DNA of 8,276 nt from Methyloceanibacter sp. (GTDB lineage Bacteria; Pseudomonadota; Alphaproteobacteria; Rhizobiales; Methyloligellaceae). The position numbers and the translations under genes are program-made. Positions 1 to 6,064 of this stretch are shown in pieces (positions within the stretch are counted from its first letter, which is position 1; each line of letters starts with the position of its first letter). The notes under the pieces are model-generated. The model was not told the DNA's origin. It did no database searches and worked only from the letters and a program-made list of their open reading frames with translations. The stretch spans positions 1-8,276 of the forward strand of contig JAENXG010000101.1 in NCBI GenBank assembly GCA_016649675.1. Direction: 5' to 3'.

Positions 1-282
1 CTCGTCGATGGCGAAGGCGAATTGGGTATAGATCGGCTGCTCGATCCACAGCGTTCCGTCATTGTCGATGGTGGCGATGCGCTCCGGCGGCGCCACATAG
101 TCGGGTCCGCCCTCCTTGGTAACGCGCGTCACGAAATCGAGAATGCTCTGCTTGGTGGGACCATTGTTCCACGACGGCAGCGGATCAGCTGCTGCGGCGT
201 GTGCAAGCGTTGCCGCCGGGCCGCAAAGGCCCAAGCCGAGGAGCACAATCAGAGCTCCACGCCGGCTAACAGGGTTCAGCAT
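1..282 (-). CDS. Exported HAD-superfamily phosphatase-like hydrolase, N-terminal part (runs off left edge)
   Basis: Reading leftward from ATG at 282-280, 94 codons stay open to the window edge, so the C-terminal part is missing. Residues 1-32 look like a signal peptide: basic start, hydrophobic stretch from about residue 10, Ala-rich end. An S-R-R-G motif at residues 6-9 makes Tat export possible. Residues 73-79 read DNDGTLW. This is HAD motif I (DxDGT), with D73 as the expected nucleophile and D75 as the general acid/base; the following W-x-E-Q-P-x-Y is typical of a group of bacterial secreted HAD phosphatase-like proteins. The start is supported by GGAGGT at 293-288, five bases upstream. 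The gene lies 94 bases downstream of the small membrane protein, on the same strand as the sulfatase, and may share its transcript. A phosphatase role is inferred from the family; substrate unknown. HAD motifs II-IV lie outside the window. Confidence 0.82.
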   Translation of the reverse strand, partial: MLNPVSRRGALIVLLGLGLCGPAATLAHAAAADPLPSWNNGPTKQSILDFVTRVTKEGGPDYVAPPERIATIDNDGTLWIEQPIYTQFAFAIDE

Positions 283-376
283 CGAGGACCTCCACAAGGA
301 CTGCCGCGCCAATCTATGGCTGGGGAGCTAGAAAATCCTTTATCAGGTCAAGCGTCTTCGCCGGCGCGGGCTGATA

Positions 377-745
377 CTAGAGCCCTGCCAAATATAGCAG
401 GTACAGAACCGTGAATGTCGCATCGGTGAGCGCAACCACTGTCACCTCGGGACGCGCCTGCAATGGCAACGCGAAAATGCCGATCACCAAGGCGATCTTC
501 TCCAGGCACGCAAGGACAAGGACCGGGGTGCGGAGCTCGGGACGGTAGGCGGCCCAGACGATCAGAGCGCCGATGCAGAACACCATCAGCCCCCAATGCC
601 GGACGATGGCGAGGCTGAGCGGGTCGGTCGGAACTTGCTCGAAATACATGGACAAGATCGCAGCCGGCGCGAAGAAGGCCGCGACCGCCGCCGCGGTTAC
701 GATGCCGCTGACGATGAGGATCGGCTTGATATAGGCGTTGATCAT
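377..745 (-). CDS. Small integral membrane protein, four predicted helices, function unknown
   Basis: This 122-residue protein has four hydrophobic stretches, roughly residues 6-27, 44-67, 75-95 and 98-120, joined by short loops, so it should be an inner-membrane protein. I do not recognise a specific family with confidence; its size and layout resemble generic four-helix DoxX/BphX-like membrane proteins. The chosen start is ATG at 745-743, which opens as MINAYIKP. An in-frame TTG at 760 would add five residues but has no better ribosome binding site; upstream of the ATG only a weak G-run is visible. The gene lies 151 bases after the sulfatase stop, with the palindromic repeat between them, and 94 bases before the HAD-family gene, all on one strand. 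Co-transcription is possible but not shown. No catalytic motif is visible. Confidence 0.68.
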   Translation of the reverse strand: MINAYIKPILIVSGIVTAAAVAAFFAPAAILSMYFEQVPTDPLSLAIVRHWGLMVFCIGALIVWAAYRPELRTPVLVLACLEKIALVIGIFALPLQARPEVTVVALTDATFTVLYLLYLAGL

Positions 746-850
746 TGGCAGCCCCGGCAAGGATGGGTGCGAGGCGGGCGTCCGCGGCTAAAGGTGAAGC
801 GGCAGGCGTCCCAAGGTCGGGGCGCCTGCCGCGAGTGGCTCTCTGTTTTG

Positions 851-896
851 ATGCATAATCCTGTCCGAAAAGTCTGCAACTTTTCGGGATCATGCT
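851..896. repeat. Palindromic intergenic repeat resembling a Hyphomicrobiales REP-like element
   Basis: A perfect 9-base inverted repeat, CCGAAAAGT at 865-873 and ACTTTTCGG at 879-887, flanks a 5-base loop. Outside it the arms continue imperfectly: read on the minus strand, GAGCATGATC at 896-887 leads into the stem and partly matches TGCATAATC at 852-860 on the plus strand, with a few extra bases (CTGT) on one side. A GCATGATC-CCGAAAAGT pattern is familiar to me as a dispersed intergenic element in Bradyrhizobium-type genomes. It begins directly after the sulfatase stop codon (899-897). It could fold in either transcript and might act as an attenuator or mRNA 3'-end stabiliser. No U-tract follows, so a classical intrinsic terminator is not claimed. 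The family assignment is from memory, not from a search. Confidence 0.65.
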
Positions 897-2600
897 CTAC
901 CTGCCCTGCCGCGCCTCGATGGCCTTCAGGATCTGCTCCTTGACCGCCTCGAGGTTGAACGACGCGGCCTTCTGCATCGGCGGGAATTCCACGAAACTCT
1001 CGCCGAATTTCGCCACCTCCTGCTGCACGAAGACGAAGCGCCAGAATTCGTAGGTGTACCAGTTGGCATAAAACATCGACCCTTCCGGAGAGCTGGTGCG
1101 CTCGAACGGGTCGAGTTTGAGATTGGTCAGCATCGGCCAATCAAGATGGATGGTGTTGCCGAGCCAGCCGCCGGGCTGATCGGTGAAGCGATATTTGTAG
1201 TCGTTGATGCGCACCGCGCCGAGCGTGGTCTCGGTGAAGTAGAAGATCTCGTTGCGGTTCGACGGCCCCTTTCCGCTCACAAAGTCGAGCTGATTGTAGC
1301 CGTCGAGATGGACCTTGTAGGTCGTGCCGCCGAGATCCTTGCCGGTGAGCAGCTCCTGCACGATGTTCGGGTTGCCGGCTGCGGCGACAAAGGTCGGGAA
1401 CCAGTCGAGTCCCGATATGATGCCGTTCTCGATCTTTCCGGCCTGAACCTTGCCCGGCCAGCGCAGGATGCAAGGCACGCGGAAGCCGCCCTCCAAGGCC
1501 GTGCCCTTCCCACCCGCAAACGGTGTCTGCCCGCCGTCGGGCCAGGTGAAGTTCTCGGCGCCGTTGTCGGTCGAGAACACGACGATGGTGTTGTCGTCGA
1601 CGCCCATGTCCTTGAGATGCTGCGTGACGGCGCCGACCACGTCGTCGAGCTGCGCCATGCCGGCCTCCTCGATCGACCAGCCGTTCTGCGCGTTGCGCAT
1701 ATCCTCGTATTTGTCGGAGAGATGCGTGATGATGTGCATGCGCGTGGGGTTGAGATAGAGGAAAAACGGCTTGCCAGCGGCCTTCGCCTGATCGATGAAC
1801 GCCATGGCCTTGTCGAGGATGACCTCGTCCACCGTCTCCATGTTGTATTTGATGCCGTCGATGGGATGCGGCGGCAGCGGACCCTCATCGGTGATCTTCT
1901 GCTTGCCAACCTTGCCCCAGCGCGGATCGACGGTCTGGTCGTCAACATCGGTCGCGAGGGAATGCACGATGTTGCGCGGGCCGACTTTATCCAGAAGATC
2001 CTGCGGGTAGTTGCGGTGGAAGGGATCCTCCATCGCGTCGAGATGATAGAGGTAGCCCCAGAACTCGTCGAAGCCGTGAACGGTCGGCAGATATTCGTTG
2101 CGGTCGCCGAGATGGTTCTTACCGAACTGGCCGGTGGCGTAGCCCATGGCTTTGAGCGCGGTGGCGATGGTCGGCGCCTGAGCCGGCATGCCGACGGTAG
2201 CGCCGGCCTGGCCGACCGTAGTCAGCCCGGTGCGGATCGGCAATTCGCCGGTGATGAAATTGGCGCGGCCTGCGGTGCAGCTCGCTTCCGCGTAATAGTC
2301 GGTGAACAGCATCCCTTCTGAGGCAAGCTTGTCGAGATTGGGCGTCTTGCCCGCCATCATGCCGCGGTGATAGGCGCCGATATTGAACCAGCCGATGTCG
2401 TCGGCCATGATGAAGACGATGTTGGGCTGCGCTCCGGACGGCTGGGCCGCTTGCTGCTTCGGCTGATCCGCGGCTTGTGCCGGAGCGGCACCGACCGCCG
2501 AGAGCGCGAAGAGCGATGCGCCACTGAGCAGGATGGTTCTGCGATCGAGCCCGTTTCCAGCCTCAGGTTTTGCCCCGTCGTCACGTGATCCCTGATCCAT
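897..2600 (-). CDS. Tat-exported arylsulfatase (type I, formylglycine-dependent)
   Basis: This 567-residue protein is a sulfatase-family enzyme (PF00884 type) that hydrolyses sulfate esters, probably in the periplasm. Residues 19-43 form a signal with twin arginines at R20-R21, a hydrophobic core and an A-Q-A cleavage site. Visible active-site features are metal-binding D67-D68 (FIMADDIG), the C108-T109-A110-G111-R112 motif (C-x-A-x-R), where Cys108 would become formylglycine, K161 and H163 in GKNHLGD, H289 in the TRMH segment, D345-N346 in STDNGAEN, and K365 in GGKGTALEGGFRVP. All expected catalytic residues appear present and the length is normal. The Cys form needs a formylglycine-generating enzyme, which is not in the window. 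ATG at 2600-2598 is preceded by AGGGAGG (2612-2606) at good spacing. It is transcribed divergently from the outer-membrane protein gene at 2857. Substrate unknown. A long reverse-strand frame over it (1146-2321) is a shadow. Confidence 0.95.
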   Translation of the reverse strand: MDQGSRDDGAKPEAGNGLDRRTILLSGASLFALSAVGAAPAQAADQPKQQAAQPSGAQPNIVFIMADDIGWFNIGAYHRGMMAGKTPNLDKLASEGMLFTDYYAEASCTAGRANFITGELPIRTGLTTVGQAGATVGMPAQAPTIATALKAMGYATGQFGKNHLGDRNEYLPTVHGFDEFWGYLYHLDAMEDPFHRNYPQDLLDKVGPRNIVHSLATDVDDQTVDPRWGKVGKQKITDEGPLPPHPIDGIKYNMETVDEVILDKAMAFIDQAKAAGKPFFLYLNPTRMHIITHLSDKYEDMRNAQNGWSIEEAGMAQLDDVVGAVTQHLKDMGVDDNTIVVFSTDNGAENFTWPDGGQTPFAGGKGTALEGGFRVPCILRWPGKVQAGKIENGIISGLDWFPTFVAAAGNPNIVQELLTGKDLGGTTYKVHLDGYNQLDFVSGKGPSNRNEIFYFTETTLGAVRINDYKYRFTDQPGGWLGNTIHLDWPMLTNLKLDPFERTSSPEGSMFYANWYTYEFWRFVFVQQEVAKFGESFVEFPPMQKAASFNLEAVKEQILKAIEARQGR

Positions 2601-2856
2601 GCACGCCTCCCTGTTACGTCAGATTCGGTCGGCGATAGTCTCGCCTTTATTTGTGACGCTAAGAGCTTCGCGCCTCATTTGGCAAGCCTTACGCAAGACA
2701 TTTCTTGATCGCAAAAGATTGAATGAACCCGGACACCACACTGTTGCAAATCGGCATCCCGCAACGCAGCAACTTCTCGGCGAGGGAGGCTAGCGTATAG
2801 AAATGCGGCCGCAGACGGCCTAGGCTTGTTAGGTCGATCAACTCGGGGCGGGGGCC
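2601..2856. promoter_or_regulatory. Divergent intergenic region between sulfatase and outer-membrane protein genes
   Basis: These 256 bases must hold the promoters of both flanking genes. The centre (about 2645-2730) is visibly richer in A+T than the coding sequence. On the plus side I see a sigma-54-like element at 2679-2695 (separate entry) and an isolated TATAGA at 2796-2801 without a credible -35 partner. On the minus side a TTGCCA (2685-2680) has only a poor -10 candidate at 18-base spacing. A short GGCCG/CGGCC inverted repeat lies at about 2807-2820. No clear operator or riboswitch was recognised. The sulfatase ribosome binding site occupies 2606-2612; the plus-strand gene has only a G-rich stretch upstream of its ATG. 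Confidence 0.5.
2679..2695 (+). promoter_or_regulatory. Possible sigma-54 (RpoN) -24/-12 promoter upstream of the outer-membrane protein gene
   Basis: The sequence TTGGCAAG, four bases, then ACGCA puts GG (2681-2682) and GC (2693-2694) exactly ten bases apart, as in the RpoN consensus YTGGCACG-N4-TTGCW. Seven of eight positions match in the -24 block and the invariant GC is present in the -12 block, but the two T residues before it are replaced by A and C. A transcript would start near 2705, leaving about 150 bases of leader before the ATG at 2857. No activator gene is seen in the window. Chance occurrence cannot be excluded. Confidence 0.22.
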
Positions 2857-3828
2857 ATGCCACGAAGTAAAGCAGCAGCGCTCATCGGCGGCGTCGCGTT
2901 CCTCACTTTAATCAGCACCGGGAGCGTCCAGGCTGCCGAATACGGCACCGGGCCCTGGGTCAAGGGCTATACCGACATCTTCGGAGGCGTCCTCCCGTCT
3001 CAACCCGGCTTTTATTCCCGCACCGACGCCTATCACTACAATGGCAACGTCGACACGACGATCTTCGACGGTCGTGTCGCGCTTAACGTGGACCAGGACT
3101 ACCTCGCCACCCTCATGGCTCTGAGCTATGTGACGCCGTGGAAGATCCTGGGTGGAACCTATGCCGTCGCCGTCGTTCCCAGCGTTGTCGCCATGAATGT
3201 CGATGTCGGCATCAGGCTTCCACCATTCACGGGTCCGCGCGGCAGGACCTTCGGGCCGTTCGAGTTCAATATCGGCGACACCGAGCTTGCTCAAGGCGAC
3301 ACGGCCTTCGCTCCATTCATTCTTGGTTGGGACGCGGGGAATTTCCACTGGAATATTGGTGTTTTCGGCCTCGCCCCAACCGGGGAATACAGCAAGAAGG
3401 ACCTCGCCAATACGAGCCTGAACCACTGGGCCGTGATGCCACGGCTTGCCGCCACCTATTTCGACCCGAAGACGGGATGGCAGGTGAACGGTGCCGCGAT
3501 CTACTCGGTGAGCTGGGAGAACACGGCCACCGATTACGAGACGGGCAACATCCTCAATCTCGACGGCGCGATCACCAAGAATTTTGGACCCCTCGGTGTG
3601 GGCGTGGTCAGCTATGCCATGATCCAGACCACGGGTGACAGCGGCGCCGGCGCGCGGCTCGGATCCTTCGAGTCACGCGTCTATGGGGTTGGACCCATTG
3701 TGACCTTCACGACCAGCGCCGACCCGACCAAGGCGCTGACGGTTCTCGCCAAGTGGTATCACGAGTTCAATGCCGAGAACACGTTCGAGGGCAACGTCGT
3801 GGACGTCGCCGTCAGCTTCAAGTTCTGA
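2857..3828 (+). CDS. SphA / phenol meta-pathway family outer-membrane protein (COG4313 type)
   Basis: This 323-residue protein starts with a clear signal peptide (residues 1-26, cleavage after S-V-Q-A) and then shows alternating beta-strand patterns rich in aromatic residues and Gly. It ends in phenylalanine (VAVSFKF), the usual C-terminal signature of outer-membrane beta-barrels recognised by the Bam machinery. The overall pattern, including an early TDIFGGVLPSQPGFY segment and a late LTVLAKWYHEFN segment, matches the family named after the phenol meta-degradation cluster and SphA-type proteins (PF13557). These are thought to help hydrophobic or aromatic compounds cross the outer membrane; direct transport evidence is limited. 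The ATG at 2857 follows only a G-rich stretch rather than a textbook ribosome binding site, but the signal peptide fixes the start well. Its divergent arrangement with the arylsulfatase suggests, but does not prove, a shared substrate. Confidence 0.85.
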   Translation: MPRSKAAALIGGVAFLTLISTGSVQAAEYGTGPWVKGYTDIFGGVLPSQPGFYSRTDAYHYNGNVDTTIFDGRVALNVDQDYLATLMALSYVTPWKILGGTYAVAVVPSVVAMNVDVGIRLPPFTGPRGRTFGPFEFNIGDTELAQGDTAFAPFILGWDAGNFHWNIGVFGLAPTGEYSKKDLANTSLNHWAVMPRLAATYFDPKTGWQVNGAAIYSVSWENTATDYETGNILNLDGAITKNFGPLGVGVVSYAMIQTTGDSGAGARLGSFESRVYGVGPIVTFTTSADPTKALTVLAKWYHEFNAENTFEGNVVDVAVSFKF

Positions 3829-3909
3829 GCGGGCAAGCGTCTTCAGACCTCATCAGTCCTACGGGCTGGTGCCGAGAGTAGACAATCCGAACCTGTGCTA
3901 TCGAGTCGG

Positions 3910-3937
3910 CGCGAAGGGGCCTTAGCGCCCCTTCGCG
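3910..3937 (+). other. Strong inverted repeat (11-bp stem) between outer-membrane gene and interrupted gene
   Basis: CGCGAAGGGGC at 3910-3920 pairs perfectly with GCCCCTTCGCG at 3927-3937 around a 6-base loop. It lies 81 bases after the outer-membrane protein stop and ends eleven bases before the GAGGA ribosome binding site (3949-3953) of the next gene. No T-run follows on the plus strand, so it is not a standard intrinsic terminator. It could be a factor-independent pause or terminator, an mRNA-stabilising 5' leader structure, or a protein-binding site. Confidence 0.5.
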
Positions 3938-3961
3938 TGCAACCAAGAGAGGATTAACTCC

Positions 3962-4651
3962 ATGAACTTGAAACGCACCGCCTGCTTGATGGTCGCCATC
4001 GCCGGCCTTCTCGCGGCCCCGCAATTGCTCCGTGCCGAGGATGCGATCAGCCATCCGGCCAAGAAGCCAATCGGCCCGTCCTCGAATGAGATGGTGCCCT
4101 CGCTTGCCGTCGTGAATTCCGACGGCGCGACTCTGCAAGGCAACAAGCTGACATTGAAGGGCGTCTCGACCAACTCCATCGTCTTCGCCGATCGCCCGGT
4201 GCGGGCGGCGGGGCATGTGCTGACCGCGGACTTCATCAAGGAATAGGATGAGGGCAACGAGAGTTTCGCCAAGGATCCGCCCAACGCGACAATCTCGGTG
4301 TTGAGCGCCGACGGCAAAACCGTCGAGGACGCGGTGGTGGTGCTGAAGGCGCCCAAGCTCAGCGGCACTGAGCTGACCTTCGAGGCGTCGGTGCTCGAAG
4401 GCGGCCTCGCCAACGCCACCGGGCCGGCCTCTCTCTTCATCGACTGGTTCGCGGCGCATGGCGGGTACGGCCATGGCGGCGGTGTCGTGGTCGGTCGCGG
4501 CCCGGCCTGGCATGGCGCCTGGTATGCCCATCCGGCGGGCGCCTTCGCTGCCGGCGCTGCCGTTGGGGCGGCGGTCGGAGCAGCGGCGGCAGCACCCGGT
4601 TACTACGACCCTCCCCCGTGCGGCTATTACCCCTACCCGCCTTGCTACTAG
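3962..4651 (+). pseudogene. Exported Gly/Ala/Tyr-rich protein interrupted by one in-frame amber codon
   Basis: From ATG at 3962, with GAGGA at 3949-3953, the frame encodes a signal peptide (residues 1-25, cleavage after L-L-R-A) and a domain containing FADRPVRAAGHVLTADF (residues 75-91). It then meets TAG at 4244-4246 (codon 95). The same frame continues without a further stop for 134 codons, through SFAKDPPNATISVL (codons 101-114), ELTFEASVLEG, and a low-complexity tail of Gly, His, Ala, Pro and Tyr ending at TAG 4649-4651. No indel is needed to join the halves, the downstream half keeps the local codon bias, and no ribosome binding site precedes its first usable GTG (4298). I recall related secreted Hyphomicrobiales proteins with Trp at this point, so TGG to TAG is the simplest origin. 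The alternatives are sequencing error or readthrough. Without the stop the product would be 229 residues. Molecular function unknown. Confidence 0.8.
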
Positions 4652-4733
4652 GAGCAATCGCAAGGCCTGATCCTCGCCATAAAATTGTATGGCTTGCGGC
4701 TTGGGGCATCACCATAGTGGATGACCTTGCTGG

Positions 4734-4756
4734 CGCCCGCGAGATCCTCGCGGGCG
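4734..4756. other. Inverted repeat, 10-bp stem with 3-base loop
   Basis: CGCCCGCGAG at 4734-4743 pairs perfectly with CTCGCGGGCG at 4747-4756 around ATC; a G-U pair and a further G-C pair can extend it outward. It lies about 80 bases after the end of the interrupted gene. The stem is very G+C-rich, but no T-run follows in either direction, so a terminator role is only possible. The small spacer is also compatible with a dimeric protein-binding site. Confidence 0.45.
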
Positions 4757-4861
4757 TCGGCGGCCGTCTCGCATGGGTTCCCCCCATCGTCAAGGTCGCA
4801 AACCTTCGAAGGGCTTGCTCTGGCCCAATTGTGGTTGTGAACTGCTGCTGCACAGTGGTGC

Positions 4862-4887
4862 GCCAGCCTGTCCCTAGACAGGCTGGC
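4862..4887 (+). promoter_or_regulatory. Perfect 11-bp inverted repeat just upstream of the epimerase ribosome binding site
   Basis: GCCAGCCTGTC at 4862-4872 and GACAGGCTGGC at 4877-4887 form a perfect stem around CCTA. After one mismatch two more outer pairs (4859-4860 with 4889-4890) are possible. The stem ends five bases before GGAG (4893-4896) and thirteen bases before the ATG at 4901. This placement suits either an operator overlapping the transcription start or an mRNA leader hairpin affecting translation or stability. No T-run follows, so termination is unlikely. Confidence 0.45.
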
Positions 4888-4900
4888 ACAGCGGAGCAGC

Positions 4901-5863
4901 ATGAACCAACAAGCGGGAAAAGCTCAGAAGACTCCGCGTAAGCCCCTGGTCGCACTGACCGGCGCCACGGGCTTCATCGGCCGATATCTGCTCAAGGAGC
5001 TGCCGAAGCGCGGCTACCGCGTGCGCGTGCTCTTGCGCCGACCGGCCGCCCTGCCCGCCGGCTGCGCCAGCGCGCTGATCGGCGATCTCGCCAAGCCTTA
5101 CAACATGGCGGAGGCGCTGGCCGAGGTCGACGCGGTGATCCACTCGGCGGGTCTCGCGAGCACCATGTCAGGGTCGCCGGAGGACGACTACCGCCTGTTC
5201 AACACCGAGGCCACGGTCGGATTTGCCAAGGCCGTGCAGCGGGCCGGCATCAAGCGCTTCGTCTTTCTGTCCTCGATCAGGGCGCAGTCGGGCCCGACCG
5301 CCGAGGGCGTCTTGACCGAGGACCGCGAGCCACGACCCACTGATGCTTACGGCCGCTCCAAGCTTGCCGCCGAGCAGGGCCTGGCCGAAACCAATCTCGA
5401 CTGGGTGGCGCTCCGGCTGGCGCTCGTCTACGGGCCGGGCGTCGAGGGCAACATGGCAAGGCTGATCAAGCTTGCCGGCTCGCCCTATCCGCTGCCCCTC
5501 GCCGGGCTGAAAGCGGAGCACTCGCTTCTCGCCCTCGACAATCTCGTCGAGGCCGTCGACAAGGCACTTGCCACTGCGGAGACTCTGCGGCGACCTCTCA
5601 TCGTCGCCGACCCGAAGCCTCTCACCATCGGTGCCATGATCGCGGCGATGCGCCATGGCCTCGGGCGGCGCGCGGGGCTGTTCTACGTCCCCAAACCCCT
5701 GCTCAAGGCGGCGTTGCGAGCCGCGGGACAGTCTGAGAGCTACGCGCCGCTGTTCGGCTCTCTCGTCGCCGACCCTTCCGCGCTTGCGCGCCTTGCTTGG
5801 GTTCCTCCCGTCGCGACGCAAGAAGGGCTCGCTGCCCTCCTCCGCGACGCGCCATCTGCATGA
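4901..5863 (+). CDS. Extended SDR family NAD-dependent epimerase/dehydratase
   Basis: This 320-residue protein has an N-terminal Rossmann fold with G21-A-T-G-F-I-G27 (the TGxxGxxG motif of extended short-chain dehydrogenases), the following basic residues R46-R47, and D62 in IGDL near the cofactor. Further features are HSAG at 81-84, catalytic Ser in FLSSI (S124-S125), and Y150-x-x-x-K154 (YGRSK). The LRLALVYGPG segment (171-180) is typical of UDP-sugar epimerase/dehydratase relatives. The C-terminal third, which sets substrate choice, does not show a specific family that I can name, so the reaction is left general: NAD(P)-dependent oxidoreduction or epimerisation, probably of a nucleotide sugar, in the cytosol. 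GGAG at 4893-4896 supports the ATG at 4901. All catalytic residues appear present. It stands alone on the plus strand with a perfect inverted repeat directly upstream; neighbours give no clear pathway. Confidence 0.9.
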   Translation: MNQQAGKAQKTPRKPLVALTGATGFIGRYLLKELPKRGYRVRVLLRRPAALPAGCASALIGDLAKPYNMAEALAEVDAVIHSAGLASTMSGSPEDDYRLFNTEATVGFAKAVQRAGIKRFVFLSSIRAQSGPTAEGVLTEDREPRPTDAYGRSKLAAEQGLAETNLDWVALRLALVYGPGVEGNMARLIKLAGSPYPLPLAGLKAEHSLLALDNLVEAVDKALATAETLRRPLIVADPKPLTIGAMIAAMRHGLGRRAGLFYVPKPLLKAALRAAGQSESYAPLFGSLVADPSALARLAWVPPVATQEGLAALLRDAPSA

Positions 5864-6064
5864 CGAATGGTGCAGAGCACAAAACGCCGCGAGTTTTATC
5901 TGCTTTGGACACGAACGGTCTTACGAGCGTCGCATTTTTTTGCTATGGTGATTTATGGCTGACGGGGGTCGCCATTTGAACAAGGCGCTTGCCTTAGTGA
6001 GTTACGACTCTGAACCCCTGAAGAAGCTTCAGAGCGGATCTCCCGGGTAGGCCGAGGAGGTGGG
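5864..6064 (+). promoter_or_regulatory. Intergenic leader region of the small basic protein gene
   Basis: These 201 bases are more A+T-rich than the flanking genes and include a run of seven T at 5935-5941. A weak sigma-70-like pair is visible: TTACGA at 5921-5926 and TATGGT at 5944-5949, with 17-base spacing (3/6 and 4/6 matches). If used, transcription would begin near 5956, with a leader of about 110 bases. A short CTGAAG/CTTCAG inverted repeat with a 3-base loop lies in the leader at about 6018-6032. AAAAC and GTTTT arms just after the epimerase stop (5881-5896) could form a weak hairpin, not a convincing terminator. Confidence 0.25.
6055..6061 (+). promoter_or_regulatory. Near-perfect ribosome binding site deciding the small ORF start
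   Basis: AGGAGGT matches the anti-Shine-Dalgarno complement fully and sits three to four bases before ATG at 6065. The spacing is slightly short but workable. It is the main argument that the short plus-strand frame, rather than the overlapping minus-strand frame (6029-6286, GTG start, no ribosome binding site), is translated. Confidence 0.6.

Larger units (their letters stand above)
4652..4900. other. Intergenic region with two strong inverted repeats, no convincing gene
   Basis: The 249 bases between the interrupted gene and the epimerase gene hold two near-perfect hairpins, at 4734-4756 and 4862-4887 (separate entries). A minus-strand reading frame of 84 codons (4902-4648) spans the whole gap, and a plus-strand frame also stays open through most of it. 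Neither has a ribosome binding site or recognisable domain, and their codon choice is more mixed than in the real genes nearby. No promoter with two good hexamers was found, although one for the epimerase gene probably lies here. The region could be the relic of a mobile or repeated element. Confidence 0.4.

Noticed and set aside
349..359. Eleven-base match CAAGCGTCTTC shared with 3834-3844
   Set aside because: Matches of this length are expected by chance in a window of this size, and no longer similarity surrounds them.
1146..2321. 391-codon plus-strand reading frame
   Set aside because: It is antisense to the arylsulfatase, whose catalytic motifs are all intact. Long antisense frames are expected in high-G+C DNA and this one has no recognisable domain.
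3879..3904. TAGACA and TATCGA as a promoter for the interrupted gene
   Set aside because: The spacer is only 14 bases, too short for a normal sigma-70 promoter.
3818..4663. 281-codon minus-strand reading frame over the interrupted gene
   Set aside because: The plus-strand frame has a signal peptide, ribosome binding site and coherent protein pattern; the minus frame is rich in Arg and Gly in the manner of shadow frames and has no domain.
4648..4902. 84-codon minus-strand frame filling the gap before the epimerase gene
   Set aside because: No ribosome binding site, no known domain and mixed third-position usage; kept only as part of the unexplained gap.
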